DNA from: Oscillospiraceae bacterium | GTDB lineage: Bacteria; Bacillota; Clostridia; Oscillospirales; Oscillospiraceae | Length of the DNA: 64,000 nucleotides | Assembly (NCBI GenBank): GCA_022846095.1 | Contig: AP025583.1 | Location: 2,108,001-2,172,000 of the forward strand | Direction of reading: 5' to 3' | In this document: positions 58,001 through 64,000 of the stretch, in pieces | How the letters are laid out: every line of letters starts with the position of its first letter | Numbering within the stretch: position 1 is the stretch's first letter | Translations under genes and position numbers: made by a program | Notes under the pieces: generated by a model | What the model was told of the DNA's origin: nothing | Databases searched by the model: none | The model's input: the letters and a program-made list of their open reading frames with translations, nothing else

Positions 58001-58843
58001 TTATTTCCCGTGCATCCGGGCCGCCGTGAGGGTGTTCTCCAGCAGCATGACCCGGGTCATGGGCCCCACGCCGCCGGGCACGGGGGTGATGTAGGAGGCC
58101 TTCTCCGCCACCTCGGCGTAGCACACGTCGCCGCAGAGCTTGCCCTCGTCGTTGCGGTTCATGGCCACGTCGATGACCACGGCCCCCTCCTTTACCATGT
58201 CGGCGGTAATGAGGCCCCGCCTGCCCACCGCGCTGACCAGGATGTCGGCCTGCCGGGTAACGGCCCCCAGATCCGGGGTCTTGGAGTGGCAGATGGTGAC
58301 GGTGGCGTCGCGCTGGAGCAGCAGGACGGCCTGGGGCTTGCCCACGATGTTGGAGCGGCCCACCACCACGCAGTGTTTGCCCGCGGGGTCGATGCCGTAC
58401 TCGTCCAGCATCTCCATGACCCCCGCCGGGGTGCAGGGGCGGAAGCCCGGCTCCCCGGTCATGAGCCTGCCCACGTTGTAGGGGTGGAAGCAGTCTACGT
58501 CCTTGCCGGGGGCGATGGCCTCGATGACCTGCTTTTCGTCGAACTGGGGCGGCAGGGGGAGCTGGACCAGGATGCCGTCGATGTCCGCCCTGCCGTTGAG
58601 CACCTCGATAAGCGCGAAGAGGTCCCGGGGATCGGCGTCCTCCAGCAGGGCGTATTCCTCGCTGTAGATGCCGCACTCGGCGCAGTCTTTCTCCTTGTGG
58701 TTGACATAAGTTCTGGACGCCTGGTTGTTCCCCACGATGATTACCGCCAGGCCCGGCCGCCTGGCCAGCTCCTCCGCCTGGAGCTTGATGCGCGCCTTGC
58801 ACTTCGCCGCCAGGGCCTTGCCGTCAATTACTGTCGCCGTCAT
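58001..58843 (-). CDS. folD: Bifunctional methylene-tetrahydrofolate dehydrogenase/cyclohydrolase FolD
   Basis: FolD oxidises 5,10-methylene-THF to the methenyl form and hydrolyses that to 10-formyl-THF. The start at 58843 (MTATVIDGKALAAKCKARIK) follows GAAGGAGG. Signatures: LAVIIVGNNQASRTYVNHKEKDC (catalytic Lys), GILVQLPLPPQFDEKQVI, PCTPAGVMEMLDEYGID, VVVGRSNIVGKPQAVLLL and the C-terminal TPVPGGVGPMTRVMLLENT. The 280-residue length is normal. The start overlaps the lgt stop by 20 nt. Confidence 0.97.
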   Translation of the reverse strand: MTATVIDGKALAAKCKARIKLQAEELARRPGLAVIIVGNNQASRTYVNHKEKDCAECGIYSEEYALLEDADPRDLFALIEVLNGRADIDGILVQLPLPPQFDEKQVIEAIAPGKDVDCFHPYNVGRLMTGEPGFRPCTPAGVMEMLDEYGIDPAGKHCVVVGRSNIVGKPQAVLLLQRDATVTICHSKTPDLGAVTRQADILVSAVGRRGLITADMVKEGAVVIDVAMNRNDEGKLCGDVCYAEVAEKASYITPVPGGVGPMTRVMLLENTLTAARMHGK

Positions 58844-59741
58844 GCGCTTGCTCCTCCTTCTTCCCGTTCTCAGCGGCCTGCTGGGCCGCGATCTGATTGA
58901 CCCAGAGCTCCTCCGGCTTATGCCTGCGCACGAAAAGGTGGTACGCCAGCAGCGCCACCGCCACGAGGCAGGAGGCGAAGCCCAGCACCTGGGAGACCCG
59001 CAGGCCGGTGGAGAAGAAGTACAGGCTGTCGGTGCGCAGCCCCTCGATGAGGCCCCGGCCGAAGCCGTACCACGCCAGATAGCATAAAAAGATCTGCCCG
59101 TCGAACCTGCGCCACTTTTTGGCGATGACAATGAGCAGGACGAGGCCCACCAGGTTCCAAAGGGACTCGTAGAGGAAGGTGGGGTGCACCTCGGCGTACT
59201 GCCACGCGCCGTTTACAAACTCGTACACCCCCATGCGCCAGGGCAGGGTGGTGGGGCCGCCGTAGGCCTCGATATTGACGAAGTTGCCCCACCGGCCGAT
59301 GAGCTGGCCGATGAGCAGCCCGTAGACGCACACGTCGGCAAAGGCTGTAAAGCGGAGCTTCTTTACCTTGCAGAACACCAGCAGGGTGAGCACGCCCGCG
59401 ATGACGCCGCCGTAGATGGCCAGCCCGCCGTCCCAGACGCGTACCATCTGCATCAGGTCCAGGGAGCCGTCCGCCTTCACGTAAAGCTCCGGGTAGAACA
59501 CGATGTAGTACAGCCGCGCCCCTACGATGGCCAGGGGCACGGCGAAGAAGAGCATGTCAATGAGATCGTCGGACTTGATCCCAAACTTCTTGGACTGGTA
59601 GCTGCAGAACAGCACCGCCAGCAGGAAGCCGCAGGCGATGATGATGCCGTACCAGTAGATGGGCCAGGACCCGATGTGGAAGGCCACCCGATCCATGGAG
59701 ATGTCCAGCCCCAGGCCGGGGAAGGTGACGGCGCGCATCAT
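58824..59741 (-). CDS. lgt: Prolipoprotein diacylglyceryl transferase Lgt
   Basis: Lgt adds a diacylglyceryl group to the lipobox cysteine of lipoproteins such as that at 1-850. The 305-residue protein has seven or so spans, YYIVFY, and the family signature IGQLIGRWGNFVNIEAYGG with the essential Arg; HPTFLYESLWNL lies in the second half. It overlaps the M16 gene by 4 nt. Confidence 0.96.
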   Translation of the reverse strand: MMRAVTFPGLGLDISMDRVAFHIGSWPIYWYGIIIACGFLLAVLFCSYQSKKFGIKSDDLIDMLFFAVPLAIVGARLYYIVFYPELYVKADGSLDLMQMVRVWDGGLAIYGGVIAGVLTLLVFCKVKKLRFTAFADVCVYGLLIGQLIGRWGNFVNIEAYGGPTTLPWRMGVYEFVNGAWQYAEVHPTFLYESLWNLVGLVLLIVIAKKWRRFDGQIFLCYLAWYGFGRGLIEGLRTDSLYFFSTGLRVSQVLGFASCLVAVALLAYHLFVRRHKPEELWVNQIAAQQAAENGKKEEQAHDGDSN

Positions 59742-61015
59742 CCCTCCCCTCCCGGCCTGACCACGGCCAGGGCCGCACGCTCCGGGTTCGCCCAGGCGCG
59801 GATGCAGTCCTCCACATCGGACCTTTTAATAGCGTCGTAGATCTCCGGGAAGCGGAAGAGCTCCGCCCCGGCGAAGTGGGCCTGGGCCGTGCCCACGCAG
59901 ATGTGCTCAAAGGAGTTCAGCGCCCGCACGCGGCTGCCGTAGGAGGCCTTCTTGAGGCGCTGGAAGAGGCCGTCGTCCACCCCTTCCCCGCCGATGCGCG
60001 CCGCCTCGGCGAGCACCGCGTCCCGCACCGCCTCCGGGTCCCGGCTCTCGCCCCCGGCGCAGAGGAAGGCGCAGCCGGGGTAGTCCTCGTACCCGTAGCC
60101 GAAGCCCTTGTTGATAAGCCCCTGGTCGTACAGGCGGGCGTACAGCGGGCTGGAGGAGCCCAAGAGCGCCTCGCAGGCCAGCTCCCCCACCAGCTCCTGG
60201 CGCAGCCGCGCCTCCCCCGCCGGGGCGGGGTCGGCCTTGAAGCCCAGCTGGAAGATGGGGGTGGACACCGCCATGTCCAGGGTGCGCAGGTGCTCGTGGG
60301 CCCCGGCGGGCTCCTGGGGGCCGTAGTCCCGCTCAATCTCGCCGTTGCCCTCCCCGGGCAGGATCTCCCGGGCCAGGGCGCACACCCGCTCCGGGTCCAC
60401 GTCCCCCGCCACGCACAAAACCATGTTGGCCGGGTTGTAAAACGCCTTGTGGCAGGCGTAGAGGGTGTCCGCCGTGATATGGGAGATGGACTCCTGGGTG
60501 CCCGCCACCGAGACGCGGATGGGGTGGTGCTCGTAGAGGGCGTAGAGCAGGTTCATAAAGACCTGCCACTCCGGGTCGTCCTCAATCATGCGGATCTCCT
60601 GGCCGATGATGCCCTGCTCCTTGTCCACGCTCTCGGGCGTAAACCAGGGGATGGAGACGAAGGAGAGCAGGATTTTCAGGTTGTCGTAGAACTTCTCGGT
60701 GCTCTCAAAATAGTAGCCCGTGATGGCGGAGCTGGTGAAGGCGTTGGGGCTGGCCCCGTTCTGGGCCAGATCCTGAAGGGCGTTGCCGTCCTGGGTGTCG
60801 AACATCTTGTGCTCCAGGAAATGGGCCACCCCGGCGGGGGTGTCCTGCCAGTCCCCGGCCAGCTTGAAGCGCATGTCCATGCCGCCGTAGTTGGTGGCGA
60901 AGAAGGCGTAGCTCTTCTGAAATTCCGGCTTGGGGTCCACGTAGATGTGCAGGCCGTTCTCCAGCTCGGCGTGATAGAGTTCCTCCCCGATGCGGGGGTA
61001 CTGTTTGCTAACCAT
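59738..61015 (-). CDS. M16-family zinc peptidase (YmfH-like, active type)
   Basis: The 425-residue protein keeps the inverted zinc motif HxxEH (VAHFLEHKMFDTQDG) and the later Glu region (KEQGIIGQEIRMIEDDP), so it should be catalytic. Its partner is the next gene upstream. Together they form the two-chain YmfH/YmfF arrangement of Gram-positive M16 peptidases; the substrate is not known. It overlaps lgt at the stop. Confidence 0.9.
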   Translation of the reverse strand: MVSKQYPRIGEELYHAELENGLHIYVDPKPEFQKSYAFFATNYGGMDMRFKLAGDWQDTPAGVAHFLEHKMFDTQDGNALQDLAQNGASPNAFTSSAITGYYFESTEKFYDNLKILLSFVSIPWFTPESVDKEQGIIGQEIRMIEDDPEWQVFMNLLYALYEHHPIRVSVAGTQESISHITADTLYACHKAFYNPANMVLCVAGDVDPERVCALAREILPGEGNGEIERDYGPQEPAGAHEHLRTLDMAVSTPIFQLGFKADPAPAGEARLRQELVGELACEALLGSSSPLYARLYDQGLINKGFGYGYEDYPGCAFLCAGGESRDPEAVRDAVLAEAARIGGEGVDDGLFQRLKKASYGSRVRALNSFEHICVGTAQAHFAGAELFRFPEIYDAIKRSDVEDCIRAWANPERAALAVVRPGGEG

Positions 61016-61023
61016 AGGCCGCG

Positions 61024-62307
61024 TTAAGCCTCCTTGCCTTTTAAGAAATAGATGGTGTCCGGGGTGAGGCGGGCCGCGGCCTCCACGACCTGCTGCCGCG
61101 TCACCCGCTCCACCCGCGCCCCCAGGGCCTCGGGGCCCTCGTCCAGGCCGGCGGCGGCCTGGCCCAGCCAGTAGTCCTCCAGCCGGCCCTGGGCGTCCAG
61201 GGTGGTGTTCAGGGCGCTGACCACCGAGCGGCGGGCGCCCTCCAGCTCCCAGTCCTCAAATTCGCCCGCCTGGACGGCCCTGAGCTGGGCGAAAATCTCG
61301 TCCTTCGCCTGCTCCACCTTGTCGAACTCCACGCCGGAGGAGATCAGCATGACCCCCTTGAGCTTCTCCAGCTGGGAGCTGGCGTAGTAGCACAGGGAGC
61401 GCTTCTCCCGCACATTCAAAAAGAGCTTGGAGGTGGTGGTGCCGCCGTAGAGCGCGTTGCAGAGCATCAGGGCGGGGAAGGCGGGGCTGTGCACGTCGAT
61501 GTCCCCCGTGCGAAAGCCCATGGTCAGCTTGCCCTGGGTCACGTCCAGCGCCTCCTCCACCAGCCTGGGCCGGGCGGGGGCGGGCCGCTTTTCAGGGGCG
61601 GCGGGGCGGATGCGCGTTCCGCCCGCGGGCAGGCCGTCCAGGGCGCTCAGCAGCGCCCCCTTCACCCGCTCCAGGTCGGCGGAGCCGCAGTAGTAGAGCT
61701 CGATCCAGGCGTGCTCCAGCAGGTCCCGGTAGCGCGCCCACAGGCCCTCCCCCGTGATGGCGGCGGCGTGGGCCTCGTCCCCCAGCTTATCCACGCCGAA
61801 GGGCTCCCCGGCGCACATCTCGGCCACCACGCGGTTCAGGGCGTACTGCCGCTTGTCGTTGATCTGGGCGCGGATGCGGTCGATGAGGTTGGAGCGCTCC
61901 CCCTCCACGTAGGCGGGGCGGAAGCCCCCCTGCTCCAGCGCGGGACGCAGGAGCAGATCGCCCAGCAGGGCGGCGGCGGGCTCAAGGATGGCCTCCCCGC
62001 CGGGGGTATAAGCGTCGTCCAGGAAGCTGGCCACAAAGCCCACGCACTGAGTCTCCCCCTTGCGGCGCACCGAGGGCTCCACCGAGCCGCCGTAGAGCTC
62101 GTCCAGGGCGGCGGAGAGGGCCTCCATGTCGGGGCGCTCCGCCGTGCCCCGGCGCAGGACGGAGGGCACCAGCGCGTTGGCCGCGGCCTCCTCCCGGCTC
62201 AGGGGCACCAAAAACTCCGCGCCGAGGGCGCAGGATTTGAATTTCTTTGTGCGCACCGCCGTCAGATGGACGCCGGGCAGCAGCATGGTCTGGGTGACTT
62301 CGGTCAT
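61024..62307 (-). CDS. M16-family peptidase-like protein (YmfF-like, inactive type)
   Basis: The 427-residue protein begins at 62307 (MTEVTQTMLLPGVHLTAVRTKKF), with AAAGGA upstream. It has the M16 fold (SALDELYGGSVEPSVRRKGETQCVGF, NLIDRIRAQINDKRQYALNR) but no HxxEH at the expected place (VPSVLRRGTAERPDMEALS). It would be the non-catalytic half of the YmfH/YmfF pair. It is first in the M16-M16-lgt-folD operon. Confidence 0.88.
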   Translation of the reverse strand: MTEVTQTMLLPGVHLTAVRTKKFKSCALGAEFLVPLSREEAAANALVPSVLRRGTAERPDMEALSAALDELYGGSVEPSVRRKGETQCVGFVASFLDDAYTPGGEAILEPAAALLGDLLLRPALEQGGFRPAYVEGERSNLIDRIRAQINDKRQYALNRVVAEMCAGEPFGVDKLGDEAHAAAITGEGLWARYRDLLEHAWIELYYCGSADLERVKGALLSALDGLPAGGTRIRPAAPEKRPAPARPRLVEEALDVTQGKLTMGFRTGDIDVHSPAFPALMLCNALYGGTTTSKLFLNVREKRSLCYYASSQLEKLKGVMLISSGVEFDKVEQAKDEIFAQLRAVQAGEFEDWELEGARRSVVSALNTTLDAQGRLEDYWLGQAAAGLDEGPEALGARVERVTRQQVVEAAARLTPDTIYFLKGKEA

Positions 62308-62353
62308 CGGCCACCATTCCTTTCCTTGGTAATGCATTTGCTATGCAATCTGT

Positions 62354-62381
62354 ATTATACAACATCTTGCATGGTTTGACA
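62354..62381 (-). promoter_or_regulatory. Promoter of the M16-lgt-folD operon
   Basis: On the complement TGTCAA (62376-62381), 16 nt, TATAAT (62354-62359). Confidence 0.65.
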
Positions 62382-62416
62382 CCTTAAAATTCGATGAATA
62401 TTGGGGACTGCTCCCG

Positions 62417-62445
62417 TTGCGGGCAAAGTGGAATTCCGATACAAT
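62417..62445 (+). promoter_or_regulatory. Promoter of the FNT transporter gene
   Basis: TTGCGG (62417-62422), 17 nt, TACAAT (62440-62445), divergent from the M16 operon promoter. Confidence 0.65.
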
Positions 62446-62475
62446 AATAATAATTTGAAGTTTAGGAGGGCTCCC

Positions 62476-63240
62476 ATGACCCGAGACACTGTGGAATCCA
62501 TCGCCCGCGCCGGGGCGGACAAGCTCCGCTTCTCCCGGTCGGCCACCCTTCGCTACCTGACCCGCGCGGCCATCGCGGGCGCCTACATCTTTGTGGGCGC
62601 GCTGGTCTCCAGCCTGGCCGCCGCCTGGTTCTACGACGGCAGCCTGCCCGTCGCCAAGCTGCTGGGGGCAATTACCTTCTCCGCCGCCCTCATCCTAATC
62701 GTGCTGCTGGGGGGCGAGCTCTTCACCGGCACCAATCTGGTCATGGGAATTTCCCTCTACGACGGCGCGGTCAGCCCCGGCGGCGCCCTGCGGGTCTGGG
62801 CCCTGGCCTGGGTGGGCAATTTCGCGGGCATCCTGGTGCTCAGCCTGCTCTTCGCGGGCTCCGGGGCCTCCCGGGATCTGCTGGGGGCCTATCTGGCCAT
62901 CTGCGTGCCCGGCAAGCTCTCCGCCCCCTGGTATGCGCTGCTGCTCAAGGGCGTGCTGTGCAATTTTCTTGTGTGCGTGGGGGTTTTCTCCGGCTTCCGC
63001 CTCAAGAGCGAGGGGGGCAAGGCCCTGGTCATCACTCTGGTCATCACCACCTTTGTCCTGGCCGGGCTGGAGCACTCCGTGGCCAACATGGCCTATTTCT
63101 CCCTCTACGCCCTGCTGGTGCCCGGCGCGGATTTCGCCGCCATGGCCCTGAACCTGCTATGGGTCACCCTGGGCAACCTGCTGGGCGGCGCGGTGGTGCT
63201 GGGCCTGCCCCTGTGGTACGCCGCCGAGGCCAAGTCTTAG
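62476..63240 (+). CDS. Formate/nitrite transporter family channel
   Basis: The 254-residue protein starts MTRDTVESIARAGADKLRF after AGGAGGG and has about six spans with the FNT layout: GAYIFVGALVSSLAA, GGELFTGTNLVMG (omega-loop-like motif), GVLCNFLVCVGVFSGFRLKSEGGKALVI and VLAGLEHSVANMAYF. FNT pentamers pass formate, nitrite, hydrosulfide or acetate-like anions. Which one cannot be told; formate export would suit a fermenter. Transcribed alone. Confidence 0.92.
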   Translation: MTRDTVESIARAGADKLRFSRSATLRYLTRAAIAGAYIFVGALVSSLAAAWFYDGSLPVAKLLGAITFSAALILIVLLGGELFTGTNLVMGISLYDGAVSPGGALRVWALAWVGNFAGILVLSLLFAGSGASRDLLGAYLAICVPGKLSAPWYALLLKGVLCNFLVCVGVFSGFRLKSEGGKALVITLVITTFVLAGLEHSVANMAYFSLYALLVPGADFAAMALNLLWVTLGNLLGGAVVLGLPLWYAAEAKS

Positions 63241-63250
63241 GCTCCCCTAC

Positions 63251-63283
63251 GACCTCTCGGTCCGCACAGCGGACCGAGAGGTC
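63251..63283 (+). terminator. 15-bp perfect hairpin between convergent genes
   Basis: GACCTCTCGGTCCGC, ACA and the exact complement. It overlaps the stop codon of the GH94 gene; T tracts are short on both strands. Confidence 0.65.
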
Positions 63284-64000
63284 ATACCACGGTTATCTCC
63301 AGCGTACAGTCCCCCTCCAGCGCCTCCAGCTCCACGCCCTCCCGGACGGGTTTTCCGTCCAGGAGGGTTTTTTGTTCCGCCCCCCGGGCGACCTGGATGT
63401 GAAGATTGCACCGGGGGGTGCGCCACAGCGCGGTATAGCCCGGCCAGTCCGGCGGGAGGGCCGGCTCCACAAAGAGCCTGCCGCCCCGCAGCTTCAGCCC
63501 CAGCAGCTCCTCCACGGCGGTGCGGTAGTACCACCCCGCCGCCCCGGTGTACCAGCTCCAGCCGCCCCGGCCCAGATGGGCGGGGTTGGAGTAAACGTCG
63601 GCGGCGAGCACGTAGGGCTCGGCGCGGTAGACCGCCGGGTCGTGGTTGGCGGGCAGGAGGGTGCGCAGAATCTCCCAACCCTCCCCCGCCATGCCCAGGC
63701 GCAGGCAGCCCAGGGCCAGCCAAACCGCGGCGTGGGTGTACTGCCCGCCGTTTTCCCGTACGCCGGGCACGTAGCCCCGGATATAGCCGGGGTCGTGCGC
63801 CCCACCGTCGAAGGCGGGGGTGAAGAGCTTCACCACCCCCGCGCCCCGGTCAAAAAGCTGCTCCAGGGCGCTGCGAACGGCCCGCCGCGCCAGATCCCGG
63901 TCCGCGTGGGGGACCAGCGCCGCCCAGCTCTGGGCGATGGAGTCGATGCGGCAGCGCTCGTCCCGGGCGCTGCCCAGGGTTGCGCCGTCGTCGTAGTAGC
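63282..64000 (-). CDS. GH94-type glycoside phosphorylase / cyclic beta-glucan synthase C-terminal part (5' end beyond window)
   Basis: About 239 codons of the 3' part are visible; the frame is open to the right edge. The segment YYDDGATLGSARDERCRIDSIAQSWAAL followed by VVKLFTPAFD, YIRGYVPGVRENGGQYTHAA and ALPPDWPGYTALWRTPRCNLHI is the conserved catalytic end of GH94, which phosphorolyses beta-glucosides or trims cyclic beta-1,2-glucan (NdvB). Total length and N-terminal domains cannot be seen. Its stop lies 42 nt from the convergent FNT gene. Confidence 0.9.
   Translation of the reverse strand, partial: YYDDGATLGSARDERCRIDSIAQSWAALVPHADRDLARRAVRSALEQLFDRGAGVVKLFTPAFDGGAHDPGYIRGYVPGVRENGGQYTHAAVWLALGCLRLGMAGEGWEILRTLLPANHDPAVYRAEPYVLAADVYSNPAHLGRGGWSWYTGAAGWYYRTAVEELLGLKLRGGRLFVEPALPPDWPGYTALWRTPRCNLHIQVARGAEQKTLLDGKPVREGVELEALEGDCTLEITVV

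Noticed and set aside
57793-58029. Small frames containing the peptide GAIHESP (also near 50187 and on the minus strand near 5850)
   Set aside because: They are translations of the dispersed repeats in either direction, not genes.
1-64000. CRISPR arrays, tRNA and rRNA genes, insertion sequences, phage genes
   Set aside because: Looked for in the gaps by eye; no array of spaced identical repeats, no cloverleaf with CCA end and no transposase or integrase frame was found. Weak tRNA signals could be missed without a scan.

Overview
The window is about 64 kb of GC-rich (roughly 60-65% by eye) low-GC-phylum-type DNA. It carries endospore genes (spoIIGA, sigE, sigG, the whole spoIIIA operon AA-AH, ypeB), a lysine riboswitch, Stickland-type selenoprotein reductase genes and Gram-positive style AGGAGG ribosome binding sites. 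This fits a spore-forming anaerobic gut Clostridium, most likely Oscillospiraceae (Flavonifractor/Lawsonibacter/Intestinimonas-like). The family is inferred from gene content; no search was run.

Layout. 1-7.6 kb is a signalling block: a solute-binding lipoprotein cut by the window edge, a GntR-type regulator that is an internal duplication, a hybrid histidine kinase with two periplasmic binding domains, and a Cache-GGDEF diguanylate cyclase. Three of the four promoters share one architecture, with the same 13-nt element just after the -10 box. 7.9-10.7 kb holds queA and a SpoIID/LytB-like protein. 10.7-13.9 kb is a lysine-riboswitch-controlled asd-dapA-dapB operon. 13.9-16.1 kb holds a LOR/SDH-type protein and an AEC transporter. 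16.3-20.4 kb holds sigG, which converges on a serine dehydratase-like gene followed by sigE and spoIIGA. 20.4-36 kb is housekeeping in short operons: SLH protein, radical SAM, hisC, DUF951, S1 protein, ASCH, rarA, glyA, nth, TIM barrel, UbiA, MATE, coaX, yfcE-like phosphodiesterase and a cluster of three small unknown genes. 36-41.8 kb holds an envelope-sugar operon (trpS-tagO-mnaA and a membrane protein) and gltX. 41.9-48.4 kb holds ypeB and spoIIIA, the latter with a recognisable sigma-E promoter. 48.4-57.5 kb holds a FAD/Rieske oxidoreductase, then a module made of a sigma-54 activator, a -24/-12 promoter, a GrdE/GrdB-type proreductase and selenoprotein, and a YkvI-type transporter, followed by an ECF sigma factor with its membrane partner. 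58-64 kb holds folD-lgt-M16-M16, an FNT channel and the C-terminal part of a GH94 phosphorylase.

The intergenic spaces carry a family of short dispersed repeats. Two long copies, in the same order and orientation, bracket the Grd/ECF segment (about 50.0-57.9 kb).

The points of most interest are: the in-frame UGA read as selenocysteine, which joins two apparent reading frames into one GrdB-type gene; the sigma-54 switch that seems dedicated to this incomplete reductase; and the shared promoter/operator element of the signalling block together with its two-in-one GntR regulator.
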